Positions 35,253-49,886 of a stretch of DNA of 64,000 nucleotides are shown piece by piece. The notes under the pieces are model-generated. The model saw only the letters and a list, made by a program, of their open reading frames with translations. It was not told where the DNA came from and did not search any database. A program made the translations under genes and the position numbers. Source of the stretch: Glandiceps talaboti (Eukaryota > Hemichordata > Enteropneusta > Spengelidae); contig NC_135562.1 in the NCBI RefSeq assembly GCF_964340395.1, forward strand, positions 8,761,134 to 8,825,133, written 5' to 3'. Numbering within the stretch: position 1 is the stretch's first letter; each line of letters opens with the position of its first letter.

Positions 35253-38200
35253 AGAAATCAACACACCTGTATTGCCAGCTCGAGTGTTCAATGTTTATGA
35301 AGAGTCATACGTATGCATGTTGTATACATTGCTACGATAACCCGTTAAAGGTTAAACAATTCATTTACTCGACTTCCTAAAACAATTAGTTGATTCAATT
35401 GTTGAATATTTTCATAGCTGTAAACATGGAATATTTAGCAAAGTCATGACATCAAACTCATATGAAAATCTTTCTCCTTGAAATGGCGTCAATAAACTGT
35501 TGCTCTTGAAAGTGGCATTCCCCAACAAATTACTGACTTCAGGCAACAAAATTGACACTTTAAAAAAAAATTCAAACCAGATGTTTACCCTCTAAACACC
35601 GTTCAAGAATTCCTCTAGCCGCAAGATGCTAAGAAGTACTTTCTATTCATGTAAAATTGCTGAAAGAATCAACCGTTCTGGTCTTACAGATTAGCTAGAA
35701 ATGGAAAATTGACTCATCAATACACAGTTAAGGTTTCACTAAAAGGTTGGCAACACTCCGTATCATGATCAAGTGAGCTTACCGTTCAACAGCTCCCTTC
35801 GGAAAAAGTACAACGAAAACACCTCCCCTTGCAATCTAAATGCAGTAAGTCTTGTCAGAAGGCTTATTCCCCTACATGGACTTTTCCACCGTTTCTTCGC
35901 AAATGAATCTCTTAACATTCTTCACTGAGCATATATATACCAATCAGAAGTCAATTCAAGAGACTATGTCACGTAAATGAAAGCCCCTGATTGGACCAAA
36001 GGGACGTTGATTGTAAAGTCCCCCTAGGCGATTGTATATTTGATACCTTTTAATGGTTGCTATGTGATCCATTCATTTCCCCTTTAGGTATGCAAAACTT
36101 TATAACTAGTCAGTAATGGAAAGCGTTGTGTACGAAAAATACCGAATAGAAAATTGAAAGAGAAACTTAATAAGTAAATCACTGGGGGAGAATTAATCCG
36201 ATAAGAAATACGAATAGTGCAGAAAGAAACACAACTATATTTTGAAATAACGTACAGGGAAAACGCGTAATCACCAATGATTAAATCTAGTTTGTTCTTA
36301 AAGAAAATTATTTTGTTTTACGGTTAGTGGTTCAGAATAAGATAAAAACATAATCCTTGACGTAATATATATGTGTGATACATAAACAGGAACTGATGTC
36401 CAAATGAATTAGACGGTGATATGTTTGCTCTTGAGTGATATATTTGATTTGCATACTTGCCGCAATGCTGTAAGCTTTGGAATTTTAAGGTACTGCCTCA
36501 AGCTAACATTATATGGTTGACACAACAAGGACTACAACCATACAAATGATGATTCTTAATTTACAACGTTCAACGACCTTCTAGCATAAAATGTCAAAGA
36601 TGACGTGTTCAAGTCACACATTCAGTTTAATGGGTAATACTGGAGTAGACCTAAAACGATTATTTTAGCCTCAGCATCTAAATGGATTTTCAGGAAACAG
36701 ATTCTGATGTATTGTGAAATATTATGATCATGACGTTTTTTCGTCCCTTTCCAGTATTAGGGGGTATACATTCAACCAGGAATGATTTCTTAGCATCATG
36801 AGAGCATCATGATAATGTAATTTCCGCCAGCAACAAACATTTAGAATGGTATTTTTTAATAAACAATTACTTAGTCGTTGAAGCAATTATCAACGATTCG
36901 CTTTTTGTGAATACGTTTATAAACACAATAATTGAGATATCACCGATCCCCTATTAAACACAGTTTGTTGCCTTGAGAATTAATGACGCAGTGTGTCTTG
37001 AATTTGAAAAGGTCAAAGAGCGGAGAAGTAATGCCGTTGAGTAAACCCAGTCGGATCCCTCATTATACAAATTCAACAGGAAGGCGAGATGCAGTGTCAA
37101 ATACTTACACAAAAAACTGATCTGAACATTTGTATTGAAAATTAGCCGATTTGGTACATATGTTAAAACAAATCCTCAACTACCAAAAAAGGGAAACTTA
37201 AGAAACCACAAAACACGTATTTTCTACAGTATAAATAGTAGTCTAGGCTATTAGAAGCTGATTTGAATAACGTGATTTGTTCGGTCTTAAAAGATCGAAT
37301 CTAATAAGGCAACATACTAAAATTCAATATACAGAAACTGCTGTATGGGAGGACATGCCGTGAACCCTTAAGTCATTTTAGGACACAGTTCTGGTAAGAT
37401 GTAATGGAATCCCACACAATTTAGCCAACTTATTATGTTATACACTCCGTGTTAAACACCACAAACTGGTCATACAAGAGATAATGCTGTTTAAGCAAGG
37501 GAATAAAGGATATTTTCCGGAGATCTATCAAAGTAATTTTGAGGTCAAATTTTAATATAGAACTCAATATTACGAAATTTAATATGGCGTACTATGTAAT
37601 ACTTTAAAAAGCAGACTTCTGTTGGCCTTAGCTATGAGAGAGGTATGGAAAACTGTCAGATATCTACCAAAGTGATTGTGATTAAATATTTATGTATTGG
37701 AAAAGTGAAAGGTGGGGATGGTGTATAATAATATGGATATTTTAACATTTCTGTTGGCAATCGTAGAATCAATCTGAGTTGTAATGTAGCACTAAGAAAA
37801 GTTCACGCTAAAGTAAACATATATAGAGCCTTATCACTTTCATTTAAACTCAACTAACAACCCCTTATCCGTGGATTAGTATATCCTTCCGATGTAAAAA
37901 AGACCATATATTAGAATTAGACCACCTAACCAGCATGTGTTGACAATAGCTGTATAACTCATGAAAAATGCACGAATAAGACCCATGGGGAGACTAGAGT
38001 CATTGATCAACGTCACAACAGACCGTCAAACTGTCACTAACACTTTCTCCTAGTCTTTTTTATTTATGGAAATAGTAGGTGTTTATAATCCCAGCACAGT
38101 GTCGGTCGTTTTTAACTGATCATCATCATAATTTACTTCATTAAGGAAATCTCATATGGAGATTTCGTTCAACCCGACTATTGTCCACAAAAACAAAATG

Positions 38201-39877
38201 ATTCATCAAAAAAAGGAAACCGACAAATATTTTCATAATAAAAGCGTTGATCCTCTAAGAGGTTTATCATTCATTATCGTGTAACGCTGAACACATTATT
38301 TATGGGATTCCTTCAGTAGTGCTATTGTGCAAAATTAAACAAATAATTCATCCAAAAGAACGTTGTTTCGGTAAAAAGGTTGATTTGTTACCATAGGGAT
38401 ATGAACAACCACAGTTTAAGAATCGCCTTATCAATGAACACACAATTATAATTAGTAGTAAGGATAAAATATTCTTGATTTTGATAACCATTAATCTTAG
38501 TACTACTTACGTGGTTTCCATGGTTACTAAAATATACAATGGCAGGTAATTTTTCCGAAGCTACTTTGTTTACCATATGGTACCGATTTCATTATATCAA
38601 GTGTCACGTTATGAAGACAAACAGACACTAGAATACTTTTGCACACGTCAATATCCGGATCCATGATTGAATTTAGGCATTTTTATATTTTTTAAATAGG
38701 ATTTGTAAAAAGATTAACTAACAGTTTATGCACTTATCGTGTGAGAATCTATAAGAATGTACGACAAGCGAAATACAGTGATGATAAAAATCATGTCTTA
38801 TTTGCTGTTAAACCTAATTGGGACATCAAAATGATGATAAAATGCAGTCTATATAATATTGCACTATATAGAAAGCAATCAATATCCAGTGCACTTTTCA
38901 ATCTTATATCATGACTTTACAATCAAAGTATGCTCCGTGTCAGTAACGCTTTTAACTTTAATGGTCAGACTTTCCTTCATGGGCAAAGCGACTATTATTG
39001 GTAAATGTGAAAGTAATCCCTTTCGACCTTACGACTAGACATTAGTATTATACGACGTGTCTCAAAGGGTTTACAAAGGGAAGTGCCCGCGATAAAGACA
39101 ATTTGACGTACGAGGCACAACTAAAAGTGGTTGCTATGGTATACATGAATATAACAACGGAGAACATGCATTTAAAACAGAACTACAAGCAAGAAAGGTG
39201 AGTCGATATTGTTAATGTTTGCACGTGTTTTGGAAGGATTTTAATCTTAGAATTAAATCTTCGATATACACTTAAACATATATGAATGATAATCATAGTC
39301 ACAACCTTAGTGTTGTTTACAAGGGAGAAATTAACGGTGCTATAATAAAGGGGACGAGTGTGTGTTGCTACTGGCAACGGATCGTAATATGGTCTTCAAG
39401 ACAAAAGTTACCAAAGTCTTTCAACTCGAGGTACCCTAGGGATCGGAATAGAGAAAAAAAACAGTCGCTCTATTTACAAGATCAATAAAATGATTGCCCG
39501 GAAAGGTTAGAAAAGCCCGACTTTAATTAATCAATAAGCTTGATTTATATGCATGCAAACGTAGAAGAAGTAAATTATCAATGCCATGTCTGGTTGTTAT
39601 CTGCAGATAGATAAAGATTGTCACCACTTTAGAATTCTTTTCTACCCTAAGATTACATTTGGAAAAGGTTTCATTTTGAAAATATTTGTTAAATCTTTGT
39701 TTCGAATGTTCAAATACCCTTAGGTCATTGACATCAGGACCAGTGAATTATTTTCAAGGGGGAATTATTCTGATTAGCCGGATACGTTAATGAAGTATTC
39801 TAGATGAAAATGTTACCGTCTTCCTACTTTTAAATACTAGTTTCTTGTTAACGTCATCAACTTCTCAAACATCTGGT
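35253..39877. other. Intergenic, no gene recognised
   Basis: 4.6 kb without a persuasive gene. One small perfect inverted repeat (GAAATCTC/GAGATTTC, 38146-38166) is visible. Confidence 0.5.
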
Positions 39878-39878
39878 T

Positions 39879-40236
39879 TACTACCAAACTAAAGAGAATA
39901 TAGAGTTCGAATTAGTCAGCATGATGACGTTACACATCAGATACAAGATTTTATGTTATGAATTATTACATAAGCAAAAAACAGTTCATACTGATAGGCA
40001 TAAGCATATACAATGACACATTTGATATTAACTGAACTGTGATCACACATGAACATCACTGTCGGATGAGATAAAGAAGATCGAAACACAAAACTGTTTA
40101 TTAGTTTTCACTGTGACATAAAATGTAACATTTGAACTGCATACGTGCTATCAGGGTATATATTTTGTTTGCATAATTATAACACAGAACGTTGTGAGTT
40201 AAGTACAAACTATATACTCTCTCTAGTTTGGTAGTA
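39879..40236. mobile_element. Foldback/MITE-like element, copy B
   Basis: Left end TACTACCAAACTAAAGAG at 39879 and right end CTCTCTCTAGTTTGGTAGTA at about 40217-40236 are inverted repeats. Internal segments match copy A (TGCTATCAGGGT.TATATTTTGTTTGC; ACGTTGTGAG against ACGTTGTCAG). About 358 bp, no coding frame. Confidence 0.7.
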
Positions 40237-42080
40237 TCCACACTATCGAACAAACGATGTTTGTGGTGGGCATGATTCTTTTTTATGTTTCAAATATTAC
40301 CTTGTTGCTTGTTATTCTCAACGCATCTGACTCGATCGATCATAGCCGCGGTCAATTCCTTATCTGTCATTAAAAGAGGCAGATTGGAATATAAATGAGG
40401 GATACGTTTTAACATGGAGAAAATGCAACATAAGCTAATTTACACATTCTGGCTGAGCAACAGTTAAACGTTGCAATTAAACATTTAATGCCAAATCAAA
40501 CAAACGTGCAATGACAGTAGTGGAAAGGAGGGCGTTTGGAACACATCAGTAAGAACAGATTCTCGGAAGTAAGAATGGTATAATATCCGTTTCTTTAAAT
40601 ATCACAACAAACTATGAAAACGTCACGTGATTATATACACAAAAAAGTAAAAATTATTCATTCGTAATGCGTAATATTTTAGAGTTCCAAATATCTCACA
40701 CACAAATAATTCTTTATTCAAGGTGATTTTCCTACTGAATCATGAGAATATGTGACAAATTATATATATATATAATTAGCCAACACAAACCCTGGTTAGT
40801 GATAAAGACACCCCCCCCCCCCATCTTCTCTACACAGGAATTCAAAATACACGGTACTATTCATCATCAATTTGTATTTTGCCATCTACAAACTACGCCG
40901 TGTGTATAACCAGACAGACGACTTGTTTCCTTACATTAGCATGTTATTCAAAATATAAAAACGTTAACGTTTCACCATATAGATTCCCTGTCTTCTTATT
41001 TTGTCGTATTGTTAAAGTGGTCCAAATGCATCCAAAAGAGAATACAATTCAAATAACATTTAATTTAATAAAATGATGAAAGACCATCTATGATACGTTA
41101 AGTGTATGTTCACAAACTTAGCTTCATTTTGCAACAGGAAATACTATTAGCTCACCTAAACTTTCGCCAAGTATACACTTGGCTTCGAATTTCACGGCAA
41201 CACTGGTGAGACCATTGTGGATATTTGGTGAAAGATTTGGTGAGCTACTAGCATTTTTTATGTAAAATGATTTTAACTTATGAATATCAATATTCGGTTT
41301 ATTTTGCGTATTTGTTTTCAAATATCATAAGTAAACTCACTATGTAACATTTGACTCTGAACGCTTTATATATTCAAATCTTTAAATGTGAAAGAGAAAT
41401 CCAAGCTTTACAGTGCTATTAATGCACCCCATTACGAGTTGAATTGTTTGCATGAGTGTTAGTTGCTGGTATATAATTATAAGCAAACGATTCATACTAA
41501 TATAATATTGTTCTAATATCTAGTTTACGCATTTCGTAATTGAAAACGACCAGACGCTGAATGAGATCTTTCTACTTAATTGAATGAATATTGTATTACC
41601 GTAATATCCTAAACCCTTTTAAAAACTAACTTTTAGGTCAATATATTCAACCAAGAAAAACGGGATTTTAATTAGAGGAAATCAGGTTACGTTTTAACAT
41701 TCATTCTTACTTATCTGAAGACTTCATTATATACTTCGTTAGTCATTTTAAAAATCTACTGGTAACAATATCCCTGAGGCGGGTATGGTAAATATTATTT
41801 AAGTTATATTTACATCTGACGGTATATATGTGAATAAAGAGAGCACAATATTTAGAAGTTCCACTCAACTGGTTTAGGTATATATCATCTGTTTATTTTG
41901 ATAGTTTGACTGACTCTAAGGCGGGTGTTTGAGTAAGAATACATTTTTGCTGAGCCGGTCAAAAATGGAAAGTATCCTCAAAATAAATTATGTATGCATA
42001 TGTTCGCAGAGGTTTTTTCAATGACCTTTTAACTACTACATCGAATATGTTATTCTATGTCTATTCCATGGAGACTGACA
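40237..42080. other. Intergenic, no gene recognised
   Basis: Contains a 14-base poly(C) run near 40810 and nothing else I can name. Confidence 0.5.
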
Positions 42081-42084
42081 AAAA

Positions 42085-42240
42085 TGATTTGGCTTCTCAC
42101 CACTGCTCCTGAAAAGAAAGTACACATCAGGATAAATTCACGGAGCCTACCAGTTGGCACGTTAGCTCAGCCGGTTAGAGCACTCTAACTCGTGTTTAGG
42201 GAGACGTGGGTTCAAGTCCTACACGTCTTTCCTCACTTAT
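42085..42240 (+). mobile_element. tRNA-derived SINE-like repeat, first tandem copy
   Basis: CACGTTAGCTCAGCCGGTTAGAGC is an A-box/D-arm sequence and GTGGGTTCAAGTCC a T-arm/B box. The anticodon stem does not pair, so a tRNA pseudogene or SINE head is more likely than a working tRNA. A leader (ATCAGGATAAATTCACGGAGCC) precedes it, shared with the second copy. Confidence 0.65.
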
Positions 42241-42387
42241 AACAAATCCAAACATTACTCTATGTGAGTATCTTTCATGCAGAGCAAACAATTGCTTTAA
42301 TTACCAATTCCTAAGTTGGCCTCCCATTAGGCAGAGAGGCCTGTGAATCTATTTAGATCCTTAGGTTTAAAGGTATAAGCTTAAAAA

Positions 42388-42535
42388 AATGAGTTGGCTG
42401 CTTACCACTGCCTCGAGGAAAGAAGGTAAACGTCAGGATAAATTCACGGAACCTACCAGTTGCCACGTTAGCTCAGTTGGTTAGAGCACTCTAACTAGTG
42501 TATGGGGGACGTGGGTTCACGTCTTATACGTGTCA
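42388..42535 (+). mobile_element. tRNA-derived SINE-like repeat, second tandem copy
   Basis: Same leader (GTCAGGATAAATTCACGGAACC), then CACGTTAGCTCAGTTGGTTAGAGC and GTGGGTTCACGTC. The outer GCCACGT and ACGTGTC can pair like an acceptor stem, but the anticodon arm is irregular. It lies about 300 bp downstream of the first copy, same orientation. Confidence 0.65.
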
Positions 42536-44830
42536 ATTTTCTTTCCTCATATATAACTCTAAGTCGTTACTGCTAAGATAAATTGTCCTGTTGCAAAAGC
42601 CTGTATTTTTTTATTTATGACACAAGTCGTACATTAATCAGGTGGAATAATATTAGACGTAATCAAAAACGTGTTTAAATGAAATCCAACTCACTACTGT
42701 AAACTTGATTGGGTTTTATTGATAATAACTGAACAAAATATTGATAGAATATGTTATGCGATTTTTCTTTTTTACATTTGAACAACCTGGCCTCTTCGAA
42801 ACTAAAACTCGGACACTAATGATATAATCACTTCCCGCCTATATTTTATTACCTTAACATTTACATTTCTTGTAAAGAATGTTTAATTGACAATTTTTTG
42901 ATCGAATGTACACATGTAGTCAGACTTAACAGGTACTTTGTGTACTGAATCAGAGGGTTATTAGTTGGGTATAATCACAGTGTTTCTTGATTATAACGCA
43001 TCCACAGAGTGTCTGAGTGAGTGATGGAGATAACGCTGATTATCGGAAAGTCAATTTGAAGTTTATTACTCTCAGACTAATGTAACACCGAAAGGCGGTT
43101 TTAAATTTGTGCAACATTCTATCAATAAGCCTTGGTTTTCTATAGTAGATAGGTTTTGAAATAGAGTCAGATCAGTAGCGCTGACTGATTGATGGTTGCA
43201 AAGAAACTGCTTCGATTAGATTGTTGAATGTTTTCGTGCCAGTCATTATTGCGTAAGTAACCCCTTTACCTAAAGGTATATAAAAATGTCGATGTGAAAT
43301 GTCGTAGAAAATATGCTGAATGATTGCTTCGGGCAAGATGTGCTCTGGAATGCTAAATTTTGAAAAGTAAAGCAGTGTTTTGAATTGCGATATAGTGTAA
43401 ACGTATGTCTCGCATTCATTCGTTGCAAAACACTTTCAGTCACCAAGTAATGTACAGAGATGTGAGCAATCTACACTATCGTGCAATAAGAAGAATGACA
43501 AAAACCAGAGCTTCAACATTTTGCAAAGAACGAAATACTATGACTTGTGGAACTTCCAAACATTATCTTTTTTTACGAGATACATTAGGTGACTGGCGTT
43601 TTACAGTCTTTATAATCAATGCATTAAATGCCAACTTACACGCAGTTAGTTTCGATGATAGGTTTAAAAGTAACCTAAACTATCATGGTAAGATGAACTA
43701 GGGATTTATTCAATTTCCCTTGTTAACGACAAGATGGCGGTAATAGCCTAATTAATGCTGTATAATCATTGCGTACCGCTTTTTGTCAGTCTCCAGATAT
43801 ATTTGGATAACTCCGTACTCTGACCGGAATGAGGAAACAGCTTTACAGCAATGTTTGAACAAGGAAACTAAGCGTACGAGAGGTCCAGCAATGTCAAAAT
43901 CGATTTCCTAACTAACTGGAAAAGACAACGTCAGTAAGTGTAACATACAGATTTAATATGTGATGCCTCATCTGATGAGTTGCATATCCCTTACCACCAA
44001 ACCAATGGAAAACAGTCATACATTTGTAAATGGTGATTGTTTTTTTCGAATTAATTTTAGACGGGATTAACAAGTTTGCATTTCAATCTGCTGAAAAGTT
44101 GATGATGCTTACAATGTACTTTAAAACATTTCAAATTGGTAATTATCATTTTTTTGTTATTAGTTCGTCATGTGTTGATGATGGTGATGGAGCGTCTGTC
44201 TAGTTTTCGTAATACTTTAATTTCTAAGCGACAGACAACCCTATACACGCCTACATACGATGCTCACAATCAGCCTCTAAGACTCCGTGTAATTTTCTAG
44301 CACGTATTTGTCTCTTCGTCTGGTCAAAATTTCACTGATTAGCTTAATGATCAGAAGGTTTGTTATCGCTTCGTTAGCTTCGCCTTAAAACGACAAAACC
44401 CTACATACTTGATGACAAACGACCTAGAAATTAATTGCAGAGATAAGGTTTGTTTTAACTTGAAGGAAGCCGAAAGTGTTAAGTTTGAAAATGTGAAATG
44501 CTATCATGCATGGCAAATTCGTTTTCTACTCGTCGGAATTCACAGTTCTGGATTAAGGCGATGGTGTACCTTTAAAAGACAGGAAAGGCCGTCGGCTAAA
44601 ACTTTTCAATGTTGAATGCTTTGCATGACATTTATAATATCGAGTTTCAGTTACTATCCTATGTTTTTTGCCCGCATCTCTTACATATGATGCAGCATAC
44701 TTTAGTTTACTGTGACATATATCATGACGAGATTTCCATTACACTTGTCGTTTCAATTTTTATATAATAATTGTAGGTGGTCTGAGATTGTAAGGTAGGG
44801 AAATATAGGAAGGAGAGACACAGGGAACTG
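42536..44830. other. Intergenic, no gene recognised
   Basis: The longest plus-strand frame, 43405-43701 (98 codons, ATG start), has no recognisable domain, signal peptide or neighbour. Confidence 0.5.
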
Positions 44831-45052
44831 CATACATACATACATACATACATACATACATACATACATACATACATGCATACATGCATACATGCATGCA
44901 TGGATGCACGGACAGACAGGCAGACAGACAGACAGACAGACAGACAGGCAGGCAGGCAGGCATCCAGCCATACATACATAATAAATACATACATACATAC
45001 ATACATACATACATACATACATACACACACATACATGCATGCATTCATACAT
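44831..45052. repeat. (CATA)n, (CAGA)n, (CAGG)n composite array
   Basis: CATA and CATG units, then CAGA, CAGG, and CATA again. Open frames on both strands here are repeat artefacts. Confidence 0.95.
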
Positions 45053-47910
45053 ACGCTACCGTAGGAACATTATTTCCATTACAAAATATTTCTACAACTG
45101 AGAAATGGCTTCTTTGGCGAAAGTAATTTTGAGAATGGCCGTGACGATGATTAAATGGGAAATCATCATAATTTGGAAAATAAAGTTTTCAATGTTGATA
45201 TCGCTCTTCCATCAAGACCTGATTCCTATATTTATATTCAAGGACCAAGTACTCCCTATCGATCGAAGATCTAATGAAGTTAGAGAATATTCCCTTTATA
45301 CCAAATAGTTGCGTGCAGAATTTAAAAAGTCACTGAAATTATTTCTAAGTCTCTTACGTATCAGATTAAATCTACCTGCAGTAGTGTCAAGAAATGAATA
45401 AAATAAATTGTGCATTGAAAATGAGAAAATTGTTTCATAATCAAATTACTTCGTGAAAGTAATATTTAACTGGTGCTAGATCGCGAGTTATTGTCCATTA
45501 GCGACCTTCATTGAATAAACTGCCCTATCCGTACATAAATCGAAGTTGATTTCTTTAGGAATCTTTCATAAATACCTACTATAACAGGTCGATTTTCACA
45601 ATAAAGTACATTTGACACCCACTTTCCTACCAAAATGGTTTGGAATGTGCGATCACATTACAAATGTAATTAAGTAAGCATGAAACTGAAATCAATTGTT
45701 TTTCCTCAGCCTTTAGTCTAATGTCTCACATTTTTGCATGAGTTTGTGACCTTTGACACCAGAATGTAAATTCTTCCATTAAGGAGTATACCAATAGGTG
45801 ATGTTATCAATGCAACCATGTTTGTCTATGTAAGGGGCAATTTTGTGTCCATTCGAAACACAAAGGAAAGGCCTTTTTTGTATCAAACAAATACCCTTTT
45901 ATATAACATGGCAAATTCAATTAATATTTTGTTATTCCTATTAATCTCTGTTGAAAGAGATTTTTTGTAGAAATACGCTAAACAAGGTGCTAACAAATCC
46001 TTTTCAAGTGTGAATTAAATTGATAGTCCTCAAGTCATGAGACATTTCAGACCGTTCAGTTTTGTTAAGGCCAGACAGCCGCTCAGCAAAACATGCCTGC
46101 ATTTATTTTATATGTAGTATAGATAAAAATTTTATAGCTTCTTTCTCCCAGTCGAAATCATTAAATAGATGAAAAATATAGACTTTTAAGTCTCCTCATT
46201 TACACTGGACTTTATCCACACGATTTTACTTACCACGGTATAAGTAGTATTATGTTTCTGATAGCCATTTACTAGTATGTCAAACTAAGTAAATAAGAAA
46301 ATCATTGCATTAGTTCTCGAAAAATTACACGATTTCAAAATCTATTTACAATTTTTGTTCGATATGAAGCTAAAAATACTCAACCCAAAACCATATCCTA
46401 CATAACTATTGCAGTTAACACGATACATAAAACATTCATTGAAGGCTTTCACCTCTATAAATCTTCCCAAGTTATGTGAAAATGCTCACATCTATTTTCA
46501 AACCTTGTAACTTTCATGAATTATATTTAGGCATAACATGTTTTCTGAGTTGTGATTTATCTTTCTCTTCGAAAATTAATCTGAAAGTTGCTTCCTTTTT
46601 TCAATCATCTGCTCTGCCATCTCACATTGATGTACATCAGATTGTCATTTTTTCTACCACATTTAATTACATAAACGATCAACCCTATCTAAACCTATTT
46701 CCTGGAATGCACAGCACGATTTTCAAGAATTCTTTCGGGATTGACTTTTACCACACTCTGATGGCTCTCAACAAATTCAACCCATTAATTATCCGGTTCT
46801 CGTCACTTAACAGGCGCACCACGAGACACTAAACTTATCTTGGTCATCAATGTCGCCTTCAGAATCAAATAAACTCTCTCCCAAGACAGCCAGACTTAAA
46901 TTACTTTTGGGTTGAGTTGTCTCCATACCAAACAAAAGTATTGTCACAACGAAAACGTTGAAACTTTAACAGTCATATCAAATGCAATGTTAATAACAAG
47001 TTTTCCTTAGTCCCTCCCTAGAGTATCTGTCGTGCAATCATCTTAAGCTTGTTAATTATGCTTGTTGATCTTTTTCAGAAAAACACTATGTACTCAAGAG
47101 GGGGAAATAATTGCTTTTTAAAGGACCATTGACACTTAGCATATTGCACAAGTACTGTCCAGATATTTAACTTATATGCAAAATGTTTCTGACAACTCTA
47201 AATATAAAACGGATAAAATATCTACTAAGCTTGCGCAATGTTAAGAGTTTAGTTTTATGATTGCAACGGAACACATTTAATCAGTTTAAGATCTATTAAG
47301 TGCAGTCTCAAACATGCTGTCGTGTCATTTATTGATGAACTGAGTTGACCGAACTCTAAAATTTCGTAAGTTTCTTTGACAGTAATTTTTGTTGATGGTC
47401 ACAGCATTAGGGAAATATAAGCTCAGATTTGAGATTTCAGGAATTTTGCTCGAGAGTTATATTCGAATCCAAGTTCCTTTTTGTAGATCAGGTACCTGGG
47501 AAATATTATCAACGTAAACTATTACTTTATGTTATGCTTCAATGTACAGAATTGATTGCAAGGTAGTACGGGGAACAGCTGTAGGAAGAGTGCTTTAACG
47601 TGTACTATTGTAGAAAAAAATGGTAATTGCTTGCGATTGAATGTCTACAACCTTCAACAAATAAATCGGAGGGGGAAATCTGCTCGTTAGTTTATGATTT
47701 GTGGGCAAATTTCGTCGCGGTGCATCGTTCAACCTATGCTTCAAATATCTTAATGTACATTCTTCTGTGTGTACTTCTGAGTCTCCGGGGAATACACAGT
47801 GCACTGCTACCTCTGAAAGTGCATTGGATCATTCGTATAGAATCCTCCTTCCTACCAGGTTTCTAATTATAGGGCCGTGTTGAACGGAGCACATTTTTAA
47901 AAAGATTTTT
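45053..47910. other. Intergenic, no gene recognised
   Basis: The 118-codon frame at 46476-46832 starts at ATG but has no motif I recognise. Confidence 0.5.
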
Positions 47911-47924
47911 GCTACAGGACGTTA

Positions 47925-48010
47925 TTAGCCGCGGCGCAGCGAGGCTCAAATCAGCACTTGCAAATTCTACGTCGGGCACTCTAACCATTTGACCATCATG
48001 ACTCCATCAT
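47925..48010 (-). mobile_element. tRNA-derived SINE-like sequence, minus-strand copy
   Basis: The minus strand reads GATGGTCAAATGGTTAGAGTG (A box), then a degraded B box (GCTGATTTGAGCC), then GCGCCGCGGC. It matches the copy near 31.3 kb (GTGGTCAAATTGTTAGAGTG ... CCGCGGCC) in order and spacing, so both belong to one family. Confidence 0.55.
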
Positions 48011-48828
48011 TTACAGTCTGGTGGATCGACAGATTGCACAGACATTGGGAGATGCGAGGAACACAGTTTCTCCCTTCATTATATTAATAATAGTCATTTT
48101 GTTACCATAAAGGTGGGGAATAGATCCCCTTTATGAAAACGAATGTGTTATGTTTGAAAACAATTTGGGCTTTTTAAAAAGTTCTTTGAGTTTGATTTCG
48201 AATTTGAAACTTAAAATTAAAGACATCTTATCAATGACCCACCTTGTTCCTGGTCATTTTGAAATAATCAAAGACATTAGAGGTTCAAAGTCTTGCTTTC
48301 AATTAAGAAGTCGGCCATATTATATTTTCTCATGATAGATTTAACACAGTATTCGGCTACCATTTTGAATTCTAAAATGGATTCATTTTGATATTATTGT
48401 CACCTCTATTTTAAAAGTCTGTATGGTGACCATCATTCCCGTACCCCTTGAATTGAACTGAGAATACTATGTGCGAGCTTTCTTGATTGAATAACGTAAC
48501 AAGAAAGGTTTAAGTCTATGTTAAGTACAATGAACTATAATTGTGTATTTTGTTTTAAAATACGGTAAATCACTTTTCTCCAGGAAATAAAACCATCATG
48601 ACAGGTTCGTCAAAGGTTTACCCCAATGGACTGTTTATAATAATTATTGGGTGTAATTAGGTTTACATTTCCTGTCTATCCGAAAATTATTATACATCGG
48701 GGTGTTTTTATCCTATACAATTGCACACGTCACACAACCCGATACAGAAAAAAGGTCGTTCTCAGAGCTCTCAATTGCAATCTGTGATATTCGAAAATAT
48801 AGCATGCATGCATTCATGCGCTCCTATC
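48011..48828. other. Intergenic, no gene recognised
   Basis: Nothing recognised. Confidence 0.5.
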
Positions 48829-48900
48829 CATACATACATACATACATACATACATACATACATACATACATACATACATACATACGTACGTACATACATA
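48829..48900. repeat. (CATA)n array
   Basis: About 17 units, ending in CGTA variants. Confidence 0.95.
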
Positions 48901-49847
48901 TTCCTGACAAAACATTGTATGGCATTTTGTATGGCATTATGACATTCAATCAAAACCTTGGGGAAGCAATGAATTTAAGGTTCGTACACATTTACAGTTT
49001 GTGCAATGTTCTTTAAGCAGACTCGTGCATTAGTTTAAACGATTGCATACAATTTAATTTGTTAGTGCCCAAAATAAAAATATCTTACACACTAACAAGT
49101 TATAATAATGTATAACCTACTATACCTTGCTGAGACGACGTTTCGGCAGTTTGTCTGATGTGTTGAGATGGTCTTTAACATATAAACGACGGTGTGTGCT
49201 TAGAGTAGTCATCGACTAGCGTCAGTGACAGGAATCATCTTGATTTCCATGTACGTGTAAATGTTGTCTGCGACGTTTACAAACACACTACTGCTCATAA
49301 CGCGACGCCTGTCGTGTTACGCATCACAGAAACGGGAAGTCAACATCAGATATTCAATACCGATGCCAAAAAAAGTTTGCACGGTGTTTGGTTTTTAGTA
49401 GACGGCTAACGGCTATCTACATCCCATACATCACTTTACAAAGTTTAGTGTCTTTGTGTGTGTGTGCTACTAATCAATACAACATACCCCATGAGCATTT
49501 ACCGAATCTCCTTGATCCATCCATTTGACAGGGCATATCGACAGGTTCATGCAACTGGGAGTTATTAGTATGCTTTGAGTTTTAACAGCGACATGTGTAT
49601 TTTATGGCAGGTTCTTTTAATCTCAGAATTCCCTGTACAAATTATACTATTTTAAGGTGAATGTTCATCCAGAATCAATAACATTTGTTTTCAGGATAAA
49701 TCAAAAGTTAAAACCCTTTTCATTTGCTTGAGTAGTTCGTCCATTCTTTGGACACTGGGAGAAGGTCTAAAAGAGTAGGAATGACATCACGTGCACGTGT
49801 TGACGAATATGTTCATTCAGTACATTGACATCGTAAAGCGTCAAACT

Positions 49848-49886
<39 letters not shown>

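Noticed and set aside
42160-42235. Functional tRNA gene
   Set aside because: A and B boxes are present but the anticodon stem does not pair and the acceptor stem is imperfect; a SINE or pseudogene fits better.
43405-43701. 98-codon ATG-started frame
   Set aside because: No recognisable motif or neighbouring exon; likely chance.
46476-46832. 118-codon ATG-started frame
   Set aside because: No domain, signal peptide, splice context or paralogue support; this length occurs by chance in 64 kb of AT-rich DNA.
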